From Diplonema papillatum (taxonomy: Eukaryota > Euglenozoa > Diplonemea > Diplonemida > Diplonemidae): DNA of 64,000 nt. This document shows, one piece after another, positions 29,690 through 40,999 of the stretch; position 1 is the first letter of the stretch, and every line of letters starts with the position of its first letter. The notes under the pieces were generated by a model. It had not been told where the DNA came from. It made no database searches and was given only the letters and a program-made list of their open reading frames with translations. The position numbers and the translations under genes were made by a program. The stretch spans positions 496,001 to 560,000 of the forward strand of contig JAPJBO010000008.1 in the NCBI GenBank assembly GCA_030068145.1, written 5' to 3'.

Positions 29690-32250
29690 TCCCAAGAGCG
29701 ACTGGTGATATCATGTGAAAGACATGGGATTTTTTGTGAAATTTGGTGTGTCTCCAATGTAGCCGGCCACCCCACAAACGGGGGTTTTTACTATACAGCA
29801 AACGTCCTCCGGCCACCGTGGCTTTCAGATTCGTAGAACCTGGTTTTGCCGCTGGCTACCAGTACATGTGTTTCCGTCCCCTCCCACAAAGTCGACCGAG
29901 AATAACAACACACCGTGACTTTGTCGAAACGAGCTATCGTCGTAGTAGTGAGCCATCGAACCGCGCCGCGCGCTACCCTGCAAGCAGGCGGAAACGCGTG
30001 GGAGCCTGACAGCGCCCGGATAAAGTGCGGCCGCGCCCACATTTTCCAGGGTCCTCACGCACCCAGTCGCCCGCCCCCCTCGTCACTTCGCGATTCGCGA
30101 TCCTCCCCCCCAGCAAACCTGCGTCATGGATCGTGTGTTGAATCGTCGTGCACATGTGTTGGGTCGCTGGATCCCAAAAAGGTACCGATAAGGTCGCAAC
30201 CCGGAAATGGTCCAAAAAGGTACCGATAAGGTCTCATGCGACCTTATTGAGACCGTCGCCTTATGTGACCCCTGTATGACTACTTTATGACCCCCGCTGT
30301 CTCCAGTGGTCTACAGCCGCAAACGTTGCGGATGGATAGGGATCCTGATAGGAGAGCCACAAAGTTTAGTGCGTTGCTGCGCGATAAAGCACGTGACGGC
30401 ACCAGGCCCACATGGCGTGACTGTGCTAGGTCGTTTCACGGGCCCCAAAAAGAACGGCTGCGGTGTGGTCGCAACAGCTCAGCATATTTGCACAAGAGGC
30501 GCATACCACCCGGAGCAAGCTCTCTGTACAATGGTGCAAGCAAAGGCAGTGTTTGGCAGTCGCCATCTGCGACATACGCTTTGAGTTCTGTTCTGGGAAT
30601 CGCCCGCAAGAGGATGTAACACGCAGTTGTGTGGTTCTAGTCGGGTTTGTCTTGTGGCTGATTTTTCGGTTCCTGTAGGATTTCCAGATGAGTTTGAGGT
30701 TGGCGAGCGTTTTGAGGCCACCTGCAGGGCCGAAAACTGGTGACCCGAGTGTAGTACATCAACCTGCGCAAACTGCGTGTGCAGTCAAAAACCGACCTGA
30801 GCTCTTTGGAGCCTGGCAGTTCCAGCATTGACGAAGGCAGTGAAGCGAGCTGAAAGAGAAAGACAGGATTGGATGCAAAAACGTTTTGTATCCGGCATGC
30901 GGAGCGCACTAACTACAGTGCCGAGAAGGGAAACCAAGAAACCACACAACACGTCCCCGCAGCTGACTGGGGGAAAGGAACGTGTCTTCGGCACAGCGGG
31001 ATGTAAGGAATTCCGCTGCGGGAACAAACCATCGCGCGATAGCTTACACCATCCACGATATGTGCGACGTGACTACGGTTCCAGACGGCCGGAACAAAGC
31101 AGAAAAACGTAAAAAACGTTGAAACGAGAGCTGCAAACTTTCGCAGCAGAAAGAAAAAGAGGAAAAGATCCTACTCTACTCAAATGGAAACTCTGGAGTT
31201 CACCGTGTGTGTAGCGCTATTTCTGTTTTTGCGGATTCTCTTGTGCAAACCTTCTTCCTATCATGTCCAATCCTGGGGAAGGCAGGTTGCGCGCCTGCAC
31301 TCCGACACATCAAACGACACGAATCGCACGACAATACAATGCCAAGTACCTTCGAGTACACATACACATTCTTTTTCACGTGTGCACTCTCCGTCCGCAT
31401 TACCAAAATACACCGCCCGCCTGTATGCGGTTCTCAGTTTCCGGAAAGGGCAGCACGGCTTCGCGACAAGTAGGTAACCAGAGCACGAGAACTGTGTCAG
31501 CGAGCTACATCAGTGCGGCCTGTACCCTTGGCGGATGGATGCGCACCTTTTAGATGAATTGCTGCCCTGCAGATGCCCGACCACAGCACGCTCTCAACCA
31601 CCTACTTCCCACGTGTTTTTCAGAGTGCAAGTTCACTTCAACACATGTTGTCAGCAAGGCAGCGCAGAACAAAAACCGGGTATGGGCGAGGACAGGGGGT
31701 TGCAGACTCCCGCAATCGTGGAGTAGCAGCTCAAGTATTCTCGTCAACTATTTCGCGCAGGCTCAAGAATAAAAAAAAAAGGCTGTGGGAAGCCCGGAGA
31801 GGGGAGAAAGACCCTAGCCACACCCAGGTAGCCGAATGTTCGCGGTTCCTTCGTTTTCTTTTCTTCGTTCGAAGTACAATAGCTGGAACCACCTTTTTAC
31901 TCCTCCGTAACTTTTGCTGATTCGTTCGTGGCAGCAGTTTCCGCGATCGCTCTACTTTTGCAATGCCGGTATCGAATGATCCTTGGCCCGAGTAACTCTC
32001 CCACCAAAGACGTCGTCAACGGTGCTTGGAACCGCGTTCAACCGGGTGAAGGTCTGCCCGGTATCCGAGTGCCATTTTCGTTCAACGCAGTGCCTGGTCT
32101 TATTATGTAAGGGATGGATACAGGACGCGACGGTTTGCGGCGGCGAGCTACTCGTTTCCTGCAATTTTCATGTTTGTTAAAAAGAAAAACACTTGTCGTT
32201 GTGAAGCTAGGTAAGAGCCACCTGAATAGTTTCGCAACGGGTCAAGTCTG
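29690..32250. other. Gene-poor stretch
   Basis: No supportable gene. It holds a doubled AAAAAGGTACCGATAAGGTC block (30175-30232) and, near 30565-30600 on the plus strand, a FEFCSGNRPQ-coding segment resembling one at 7.1 kb. The rest shows only short incidental frames. Confidence 0.45.
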
Positions 32251-32255
32251 TGTTT

Positions 32256-33716
32256 TCATGCAAACAGCTTCTCGATGCCTTCTTTTCCAGCCAGAGCTGC
32301 CTTCGCAGCACCGTCGGCGCCACCCATCGCAAAGCCCTCTGCATAGACGAAGTGCAGGTCGGTTTGGCCGATGAAGCCGAAGACCTGCTTGAGGTACGGG
32401 GTCTGCGTGTCGGTGTCGACAGTGTAGACTCCACCGCGGGCACACAAAAAGTAGATCTTCTTGCTGTCGACCAGCGCCTCGACGCCGGTGGCTGTGTACT
32501 TGAAGGTGACACCAGCGCGGAGCAGGCGGTCAATCCACGCCTTGAGTGTTGACGGGATCCAGAAGTTGTACATCGGAACGCCGATGACGACTTCGTCGGC
32601 GGCAACGAACTCGGCAATGAGTGCGTCTGAAACGGCGGCGGATTCTTTTTGCTCGTCTGTTCTATCGTCCGCGTTGGCCATCCATGCGGCCATCTCAGGC
32701 TGGTCCAAGTGCGGCAGGGCTGCGCTGTCGAGATCACGGTCGATGATGTCGCCTGCGTGTTTGGCAGTCCACGCAGCCTTAAACTGGTCAATCAGCACGT
32801 TTGACTGCCCTTCTGCTCCATTCAAACTGCAGTGCACGACCAGCAACTTCTTCGAACCCGCCGCAGGAGCAGCTGCATCAGCCTCTTTCGGAACCTCGGC
32901 CACCACTTCTGCCTCTGCAGCGGCAGCACCACCCAAACCCTCATTGAACAGCGCTTTAACCTTCACCACCCCTTCTTCGACAGCCTCCTTCACCTTCTCC
33001 GGCCCACCCATCGCCAAGCCTTCGACGTACACGAAGGTAAGGTCTTTGAGTCCAATATACCCGAAGGTCTGCTTCAGGTACGGCGTCTGTGTATCCGTCT
33101 CAGCGGTGTACACACCCCCACGGGTGCACAATACGTAGAGCGGCTTGTCGTCAAGAAGAGCCTGAGGTCCGTCGGCCGTGTATTTGAAGGTGACGCCGGC
33201 GCGCAGAAGGCGGTCGATCCACGCCTTCATCGTGCTGGGGACCCAAAAGTTGTACATGGGCATGCCGACCACCACTTCGTCAGCATGTTTGAACTCTGAG
33301 ATGAGCTCGTCTGAGATGGCCACGAGCTTCTTCTGTTCCTCATCGAGCTTGTCAGCTTCCATCGCCCACGTTCCCATTTCGACTTGGGTCAGGTGTTCCA
33401 GAGGCTTGGTGTCCAAATCACGGATGACGATTGTCCCATCGTGCTTCGCCTTCCAGCTTGCGACAAAAGTCTCGATCAATTTGTTCGACTGGCTTTCTTC
33501 TCCGTTGAGACTGCATTTGACGACGAGTAGCGTTCGCTTCTCACCCTTCGAGGCCTCTACAGGTTTGGCCTTGGCCGTCGTCGCCACCGGCTGTGTCGTC
33601 GCATTCGGTGATGGCACAGCTGCTTTGGTCTCCGATGTGGTCGCTCCCGCTACCTTTGCGGGGGGTTCCCTCTTTGCCTTTCGCTCCGCCTCCGGCTTGC
33701 TCGAGTTGCAGCCCAT
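32256..33716 (-). CDS. Tandem flavodoxin-fold NAD(P)H:quinone oxidoreductase / azoreductase-like protein with a lipidation motif
   Basis: 486 residues from the ATG at 33716. The N-terminus MGCNSSK is a textbook N-myristoylation signal with an adjacent palmitoylatable Cys, followed by a Lys/Ala-rich linker. Two homologous domains follow (about residues 40-250 and 290-486), each with LLVV(K/H)CSLNG, MPMYNFW(V/I)PST(M/L)KAWID and RAGVTFKYTA. These match the FMN-dependent AcpD/AzoR family, where MPMYNF..P..LKAWID lines the flavin pocket. Bacterial AzoR is a homodimer of ~200 residues, so this may be a covalent dimer. The expected reaction is two-electron reduction of quinones or azo compounds by NAD(P)H. 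Membrane attachment is inferred from the motif. Intronless. Confidence 0.9.
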   Translation of the reverse strand: MGCNSSKPEAERKAKREPPAKVAGATTSETKAAVPSPNATTQPVATTAKAKPVEASKGEKRTLLVVKCSLNGEESQSNKLIETFVASWKAKHDGTIVIRDLDTKPLEHLTQVEMGTWAMEADKLDEEQKKLVAISDELISEFKHADEVVVGMPMYNFWVPSTMKAWIDRLLRAGVTFKYTADGPQALLDDKPLYVLCTRGGVYTAETDTQTPYLKQTFGYIGLKDLTFVYVEGLAMGGPEKVKEAVEEGVVKVKALFNEGLGGAAAAEAEVVAEVPKEADAAAPAAGSKKLLVVHCSLNGAEGQSNVLIDQFKAAWTAKHAGDIIDRDLDSAALPHLDQPEMAAWMANADDRTDEQKESAAVSDALIAEFVAADEVVIGVPMYNFWIPSTLKAWIDRLLRAGVTFKYTATGVEALVDSKKIYFLCARGGVYTVDTDTQTPYLKQVFGFIGQTDLHFVYAEGFAMGGADGAAKAALAGKEGIEKLFA

Positions 33717-33789
33717 TTTCTTCCCTTTTTGTGTTTTTCGTTGTGATTTCCAACCTGCTTTGAGAGTAAGTTGGTGAATCACCTTCAGG

Positions 33790-34800
33790 TATGGTGTGGG
33801 TCTGGGAGGACTCGTGCCCAGGACTTGTCTTATTTGTGGTACTTTTCGAACCTTGCCTTGGGTGAGGTGCTCTGAACGCTAACCATACACCGTATCCAAC
33901 TGGATGAACTGCAATGCTTTGCTTTGTCAACTTGCGACAAAGCTTTCGACTAGGAATACAGTTGCCCATCCCCTGAGGCACTTTGGGGAGGGGAAGGCTA
34001 AGCGGGATATTGAGAAAAGGGGGGAGTCGTGTCTGTTTCAAAATGGCTCCCCGTAGTGTCGCCTCGCTTTTCGCGATAAATGGGACGACGACTGCCAACC
34101 CTGCAGAGGCCGCGAACGCTGCTGATCATGTCAACCTCTTCTTGTTGATGCACACATTGAAAGCATGTTTCTCCCGGGTTCTGTGTGCAGCTGTCTTGTT
34201 TTCCGCTGGACCTCTACTCACCACGCATCGCATGCGAATGCAGGAAAGGAGGCAAGGGCTTTTTCGCCGCGACTACAACGCCACTTTTCTTGGATGCCTG
34301 ACAAGGTTACCAACAATGGGCAGACCACGGATTGAAAGCGAGCGAGGGAGGCTAGTGACCGGCAGGGGAAAATTCAAGCATGGAGGAGAATGAGCGCAGA
34401 CGGGACGTCCCTCCGAGAGAAGCTTTTCTAGCAAGCCCACTGCTCCTAAACCAACTAAGGCGGGGCGAAAGTCGTTTCCTTGGGAAGCCAGCACACGGAA
34501 GGCAATCCACATGTTCGGAGCAATTTGTTTCCATTGGCGGAAGATCGTGTGGTCTGAATGAGTGTACAATTGATTGGTGATTGCAGACACAACCAGGAAA
34601 AGCCGGCCATTCAGAATTCGAACAACAGATTCCTCGATGGGTTGTTTAAAGTAAATGTTGCGACACTTTCCGAAGGAACCCCAGGTTCCATTCCTGGAGT
34701 CATAGAACTCTTGAGTTTGTTCATAGTTTCCCCAGAACCCTGGGCAACCTCCGCCCCGAGACGAAAGAATGGTGGCCAAGATGCACACTCACGGCTGGTC
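33790..34800. other. Gene-free stretch
   Basis: Upstream region of the oxidoreductase gene and downstream region of the coiled-coil gene. Reverse frames at 34273-34788 have no ATG and no recognised similarity. Confidence 0.45.
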
Positions 34801-34809
34801 GGTCAACGA

Positions 34810-35856
34810 TCAATTTTCTCCTCCTTGACTGGCCACCTGTGCTGGAGGGGGATCGTGAGGTGGTTCGGGTGTGAAGTGAGGTTGATCGGCTTGTTCACTG
34901 GGTGAGCTCGGTCCGTCGGCGTCGGCAGCTGCCTGCTGCTGCCGAGGGCCGGTGCCGACGTTGCGGGGCCTCTTGACGTTCCCGAAGGGATCTGTGACGG
35001 CCCGTTGGAACATGTTCGTCACCGAGCTCGCCAGCGTCTTCTGCACGTCGGTCATAACGATCTGGGCGAGCGGTCGGCCACGGGGTTTCATAGCAGCAGG
35101 CGTGGCTGCCGCCTCCGCCAAAACAGACTCAAGTTCTTCCCGAGTTTGTATCAGGTACGGCGTCACGATGTTCGGTGGCTTTTCGGCTGGAGAGAAGCGG
35201 CGGCCACGCTGCGCGCCCCAGTCATTCCAATCCAACGAGGCGGACCCGTGTTGGATGCCGGTTGATATCCCTTCAAAAATGATGGCCGGATCGACGTCGA
35301 AACCGAGGGAGTAGTCTTTGGTGAGGAATGCGTACACGAACTTGAGCTTCATGTGGTCGACTGCATCACGGAGTGCTTCCATTTCGGTCTGCTGCTTCGA
35401 GACACGGCGGTCAAGGGTGGCCTCGGTTTCTTTCAAAGCTTTTAGCTCTGCTTCAGCTCGTGAGTTTTCCGCGTCGAGTAGCCCTTCGTCGTGCGCAAAC
35501 TTGCTGTCAAGCTGCCGGATGGTCGACGTCACCTCGTTCAAGGCGCGTTCGGCGGCCGCAACCTGCAGCATCATTTCCTGCATTTTGCCCCGTTCTCTGT
35601 CCATGCGCGGCTTCATGCTTTCGGACCTGCTCATAGAATCCTTCTGCGACCGCATAGATCGGCCGTCAGCGCTTCGCATCGACCGGGCGCCGCCGCCCAT
35701 ATTGCTGGAGGCACTCTTCGACGACTTCTCCGTGATAGACGTCGTATCGGTCATGACACTACCTCTCTGGCTACTCTTCTGTGTTGCTCGTATGCTCCGA
35801 GACGTGCGCGACGCAATCGACATCTCGTCCGTCTTCGTCGCCTTGCGCCGCTTCAT
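34810..35856 (-). CDS. Hypothetical coiled-coil protein
   Basis: 348 residues from the ATG at 35856; the frame is open upstream but nothing there looks conserved. Residues 1-85 are basic and Ser-rich with repeated S-M-R-S motifs. Residues about 90-180 form a heptad-rich coiled coil. A compact segment follows around YSLGFDVDPAIIFEG. The C-terminus (from ~290) is Pro/Gln/Ala-rich and disordered. The layout suggests a cytoskeletal or scaffold protein, but I recognise no family. Confidence 0.6.
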   Translation of the reverse strand: MKRRKATKTDEMSIASRTSRSIRATQKSSQRGSVMTDTTSITEKSSKSASSNMGGGARSMRSADGRSMRSQKDSMSRSESMKPRMDRERGKMQEMMLQVAAAERALNEVTSTIRQLDSKFAHDEGLLDAENSRAEAELKALKETEATLDRRVSKQQTEMEALRDAVDHMKLKFVYAFLTKDYSLGFDVDPAIIFEGISTGIQHGSASLDWNDWGAQRGRRFSPAEKPPNIVTPYLIQTREELESVLAEAAATPAAMKPRGRPLAQIVMTDVQKTLASSVTNMFQRAVTDPFGNVKRPRNVGTGPRQQQAAADADGPSSPSEQADQPHFTPEPPHDPPPAQVASQGGEN

Positions 35857-36089
35857 TTTTTCAACGTTTGGACAAAGATGGCTGCACGATAGGAAAAAGT
35901 GTGATTTCAAGAGAGAAAGACTGTGTCTTTGCACCGTAAACTCAACAGCTGAAGCACACTGAGTGTCCAAAGCATCCTTGGGGTACCACCGCATCGTAAG
36001 TTGGTACTCGGGGTTACTCCTTTCTTTCACTGCCTCACCGAAAAACGAGCGAATACAGCTGCTTGCTGCAATGCCCAGCACGGGCGGCC

Positions 36090-37310
36090 GTCCTCAGGAA
36101 ATGGCGGGGCAACTGTACGCAGCTGCGTAGAAGAGGTTGAGCTGTCACTGCCACGATCGTGGTGACAAGCCGAGATCTGGCAGTGTGTCTTCGCATCGGT
36201 TTTCCGGCGACATTACATAACAGCTGAGTAACACATGCGTGCCTGTTGTACAATGCTTTGCAACAAGAATGAGAAGATGGCGCAAAGAGTGGCAAGACGA
36301 CCGCCGAAAACTAGGGTCTGAGAAATATGATGTTCACCGATCCCGAGACGGCATTGCAGCAGCGGACGACGACGGTATCTGGTCATCTTTAGACTATTGA
36401 AGACACTTCTTGTTCGAACGCTTTCTTTTTGCCGAAGTTCGATCGCAGAACTTTTCATTCGATAACTGAACTTGCCAGAAGCGTACCTGACCCCAGCTCA
36501 GCAATCCCCCGTATATAACTTACAGATCCTGAGCAATGAGACCGATTAAACAACAGCACGAGTGTGACCTGGTGTGCCACCTGGAAGCACTTCTCGTCGG
36601 GTTAGAGGCTGGCCGTGACCACGCTTTCTGACGCGTGGCTTCGAGGAATAACGACTTTGCTCTTGCTCTCCTCAGTGTGGTACTTCCAAGACAAGAATAT
36701 GCTATCTTTGACTTGCATGCCCAGTACTGTCGCGTCCAGTCAAGCTCTTGTCGCACAATAGCGAGCAGGTGCTCGCATTTGGTCTGCAGACATTGTAGCA
36801 ATAGATGCGATCTTGGGATTGCCTTCAACAACTCGTTCTTCAGGAGCGAGTTATCGTCCGACTATAGTCGGACGTCTGCTCGACAAAAAGATGTCGACGT
36901 GCGAACACGCAGCTCGTAGGACACGGCAATACAACTCTGTGAACCGGTAGTACCTGTAGCAGACCGAAGTTGCCGCCAGCCATAACAGCTCCACTCCAAA
37001 GTCGCGTCTCCTAATGAAGATTCACGAGCGTTCGGGCTCCTGCTCTATGGGTGGCGAGTCATGTCCACGCAAGTGCACCGCACTTTGCCTGCGTCCAGCG
37101 AGCCCCCCCAGGTTGACGACACTGTGCTACTGTCGACTCAAGCTTTCGCAATCTTGCGGTTGTCTGCTCCATTCAGACCCCATTCTGGAGCTTACCGTAT
37201 GCTCAGGGAACGCCGAATATCGCGTAACACCTTGCTCGATACACAATCTCTCAGTACCAGTCCGTGTGAAAGGCTCACCAACCTTTTGGTCACAAATGCC
37301 TAGTTTGTGG
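36090..37310. other. Gene-free stretch
   Basis: No coding region supported. Contains a perfect 20-base palindrome at 36855-36874 (CGTCCGACTATAGTCGGACG), a size that can occur by chance in a window this long. Confidence 0.4.
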
Positions 37311-37320
37311 CGAAACGGAA

Positions 37321-37671
37321 CTACTGCGGAGCAAGGGAGAGACTGGGACCGCCGACAATTTCCTGCACGTGGGCCTGCAGCGGCGAAGAGCGGAAGCTGT
37401 CGACACTGATGGAGAAGCCCTTTTGGAACTTCTTGTGGCACGTCATCATGCACGACTTTTCCTTAGCGTACTCGGTGTTCCGCTTCCGCTCGTCAAGGTC
37501 GCGCCGGTAGGCGGTCCGCAGATCCTCCGGGTCCATGCACTTCTCGAAGCACGTCTCGAGCGCCAAGTGCTTTGAGTACCTCACCGCATCCAGCTGTTGG
37601 AACACCTGCGTCGTCTGCAGCATCTCCATGTCCCTGCTGGACATGTTCTGCATCATGCTCGGGTCCATCAT
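37321..37671 (-). CDS. Twin CX3C protein, possible small TIM chaperone
   Basis: 116 residues from the ATG pair at 37671/37668. The central part has CFEKC (Cys41, Cys45) and CMMTC (Cys74, Cys78), a twin CX3C pattern as in Tim8/9/10/13 chaperones of the mitochondrial intermembrane space. These are small, lack a presequence and carry hydrophobic clients between membranes. Helical flanks and size fit. The loop between the two motifs is 28 residues, longer than the usual 11-17, and contains an RRDLDERKRN stretch. A CX3C...CX3C coincidence is possible, so the assignment is tentative. Confidence 0.5.
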   Translation of the reverse strand: MMDPSMMQNMSSRDMEMLQTTQVFQQLDAVRYSKHLALETCFEKCMDPEDLRTAYRRDLDERKRNTEYAKEKSCMMTCHKKFQKGFSISVDSFRSSPLQAHVQEIVGGPSLSLAPQ

Positions 37672-37679
37672 CTTTCTCT

Positions 37680-39795
37680 TTTTTCTTTGTCGCTGACCTT
37701 CCCTGAAAATCGCTTGGTTAACTAGACTGGAAAAAGGGTTGCTGCCACAGATACTGGTGTGGCCAGACGAGTCAATATTCTGGGCGAACTGCATCGGACT
37801 TCCTTTGCAGGTCACAGCCTGAAGCATTGTCGGGTGTATAGAGTTTCGTATCTCGTCATTTCGTTCGTTCGTTCCCTCGTTACTTTTTTGGACCTCCTTT
37901 TCTTTGTTCTTGCTAGGCTGTGCTGAGTCTGGTGGAAAGAAACTTGGCCTTGTCCTGAAGAACAAACTTGCGCTGCTACCCCCCGCAGACGAGTCGAAGG
38001 CAGCGTTCCCGCTCCCATATGACTGCTCTCAGCAGACAGAGGTAGATTGCAATCAAATGGAAAGCGTGGGCTCTCTGAGAACATGGCTTCGCTGGCCAGT
38101 AGGATGAGGTCTGCGATAAACGATTTTGGTTTCGTTCTTTTTCTTTCTTTCTTGTTTCCCCCCCATTTGACGACAGCAGGAGTTCCTTGCCGGAAAGGGT
38201 ATATTCCAGCTGCCGGGGGTGGCTGCAAAATGTGGGCTAGTGGGACGGTCGACCGTTGTGCCACCTAGCTGGTGCTTGTGCCAATGGCGTGAGTCCGTTG
38301 TTAGGCGGCTGCTCGTAGCTCGTCATAGCCAGGAGTGCACTGGCTACGAGAGCGCAGGCAATTCCGTCTCGGGAAAACGTCGCCACAACCATGACTGAGA
38401 AAACTCAGGGCGCCCGCCCTATCTTGTGACTGCGACTCGCAAGAACGCACTGACTTGTCTTTTCTTAACGGCGGCAACCTGCGAGATAAACCAAGAACAT
38501 CCACAAGACACCCTACTACACGCGAAGAAAGTGCAGCTTTCCAGGATAGTTAACCCTGTTCCCGCGTGAAGCGTTCAACGGTCAAACTTCCTTGAAAAGA
38601 GACGCTGCGTCATGCGGTCCTGTGGACATGGCCGTCGTCAACGTGTAACCACTTCAGATCACGCCTTCCCTTTCGGCAATCCTGCACGTCCGCAGAACAC
38701 AGCGGACATTGGGTGTGCAGCATCAATGGAAGTACCAAAGGGAAAAGAGTGCGAGGAAGTTATCCTACGAGCTGAGGGCAGCACATGCATGCACAATAGG
38801 AAGCCGTTTTGTGCTGACCGCCCCAGTCCTATCTGGGTGGAACCTTAGCGTCTGCAGACAAGACAGCGGGGGGGAAGGAGGCCGGTGTGGCCAACAGCAT
38901 GCCGATGTCACCAGCCACCGGCCTTGCGAGGGTGGCAAGCCGCAGTGAATGTGTCGGTCAGCCGACACCCAGGATCCGGCTCTTTTTCGCATTTTCCTTC
39001 ACCGGTTTGCACAACTTCTTCAAAGCGACGTTCAGCTGCGTGGGGGGGTGAGGCTGGTTGCATGAACGACAAAAACACCCACTCAGACCCAATGTTTACG
39101 CAACGTTGCGTTTTCGACCAGGCCAGGACTCAAACACGTTCGCCGGCGCATCCTTTTAAAAGTGCATTCTGGTGTTCATAGGTGAACAGGTATTACAGCT
39201 GACCCTTGACAACTTGTGGTCGTTAAACCGTGCACCCACGGTGCACACGGGAACACGATGAACCTAATCAAAAAAAGCACACCTTTTTCCTCTTTTTCAG
39301 GAGACGCTCCTGCTCCGATCGCAGTACCCCAAGCTTCGCCGTGTCCTGCAGTTAATTTTTGCGTTTCGGTCACTGGAGAGGGGAATTGCGTGGAAAGGTA
39401 TGAGCTCAACCTCGTGTCCTACCTCCACAAAACTCACTCCTATCCTGACCAACCTCCAGCGGTGCTCGACAGGCCGTAAACGGGGGCGGGTTCGTACCGC
39501 CGAGGGCGCGATATCCACCGTATGTTTACCCTCAGCTGGCATTCAACGCTGCCATAGTCTGGCTAAGACGCCAAGCGGCCGCACGATGGCGACGAAACGA
39601 GTGCGTGCCGCAAGCGCCGGGAGCACAACTTGGTGGTTCCAAAAATGGGTGGTAGGCTAACCTCTCACCTGCACGTCGCAGATTCGCGGTACACCAAACT
39701 CCTCAAGGTTAGCATTTTGGTTCAATTTCGCATTGTCATGTTATAGACTTAAGTGACTGTCACAACAATGATACGTAAAAAGTCGGAATGACCAA
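37680..39795. other. Intergenic stretch, possibly holding 3' exons of the RRM gene
   Basis: The two-RRM gene upstream ends at an apparent donor (39804), so at least one more exon should lie here on the minus strand, but I could not identify it. No other gene is visible. The TTCGTACC-containing segment near 39490 is not a convincing tRNA. Confidence 0.35.
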
Positions 39796-39804
39796 AGTGC
39801 AGAC

Positions 39805-40969
39805 CTGTTTGTCTTTCGGGAGGGCTTCAATTTTTGCGGTCTGTGTGCGGACGATGTTGGTGTTGGTCATGACGGCTTCCTTGATCTTGCGAAGTTTGGA
39901 TACCTCGTCCTTGACATCGTCCGACATCAGGTGGAAAAGCAGCCTGGGCGGGATGACCGTTTTTCGCTTCGGGCGCAGGTGCGCCTTGACGGCTTTCGTC
40001 GTCTTCGGCGCATCGCGCGCCAGCAGCCGGACGGAAACCGTGCGGTGCCGGAAGACTTTGTCGTTGTATGCGAGCGCCTTCTCCGCGTCCGCCTGCCTCG
40101 CGTACACGAGCAGCGCGGTTAGCTTCCTCTCCGGGATGCGGTGCGACACAATCGGGCCGATCTGCGAGAACTGCCGCAAGAGCTCTTGAGGGGGCAGTTC
40201 CAGGTTGGTGATTTCGACTTCGGTTACGTCCTCCGGGGAGCTGGCGAGCGCGGTCACCGGCACCAGCCCCCCGAAGCTCGGGGCGTGCTGCATCTTCGCC
40301 ACCTTGGCAGCCACTGCGGGATTCTCGTAAGTAATCGTTGCGAAGTGTGCGTCACCGCCGGGCGACCGCCGGTTGTGGAACGCGATGTCTTCACCACCGC
40401 CACACATCAAGCTGCTCAGCTCGGACGTCCACGCCTGAATGTGTGTGGGTGCTAAGGTATATGGCTCGAAAACAAGTTGAGAACGTCTGAGCGTCTGACT
40501 CTGACGCAAAGAAATAGTAAGCTTGTCACTTGCAGGAATCGGTTTGGACTGTGACTCCACAGCACAGTGGCGCAGTGGGCGAGATTCTTCGGGAGACAGG
40601 ACTTGTCGGTTTCTCCATCCGGCACAAAACTTCTGTCATCGGGGTTTCGGCATTCCGCAACACTTTACACACAGGCGACACATCTTAGTTGCCATCTGGG
40701 TCTGTTCTGGTCCTGTACTTGTCGTCCGGATGCCATGACAAGAACGTGGCGATAGCGAAGAGCCATACTTGATCGACCGTAATTTTCGGAAGCGAGATGG
40801 CTACGAATCGGCGGGCCGTGCTTTCCTCGGCGGCTTGCTCGTCTCGTGCGTTCTCTTCCGCGGCAGGCATGCTAGACGTGCTTGCTGTCTCATCTTGCAT
40901 TTCGCCGTTCATTTCAGGTGCCGTCTCGTCTTCCATGGCCGTATCCGCCATGGCCGCTGCCATGCTCAT
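39805..40969 (-). CDS. Two-RRM RNA-binding protein (3' end unresolved)
   Basis: Two exons join in phase: 40969-40769 (67 residues from ATG, acidic Met/Glu-rich N-terminus, then ARRFVAISLP) and 40434-39805 (210 residues). Together they give RRM1, with strand FVAISLP, helix WTSELSSLM and an RNP1-like DAHFATITYENP, and RRM2, with EVEITNL, ELLRQFSQIGPIVSHRIPE and LTALLVYARQADAEKAL. A basic stretch (HLRPKRKT) and a charged helix follow. The frame ends at AAGCAG|GTCTGC, a good donor, so the C-terminus is in a further exon. Role in RNA processing or translation is inferred from the domains only. Confidence 0.7.
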
Positions 40970-40999
40970 GGGCTTCGTAGATTCACTGTACCAGTGACC

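Noticed and set aside
36855-36874. Perfect 20-bp palindrome as an operator or cruciform site
   Set aside because: Single occurrence in an AT/GC-balanced gene-free stretch; could be chance and no flanking gene suggests regulation.
39480-39520. GGGTTCGTACC as a tRNA B-box
   Set aside because: No A-box at the right distance on either strand and no cloverleaf.
40568-40620. Possible tRNA or tRNA-derived SINE: TGGCGCAGTGGG fits an A-box
   Set aside because: The B-box position reads GGTTTCTCCATCC, which departs from GGTTCGANNCC, and no acceptor stem pairs. Too weak to call.
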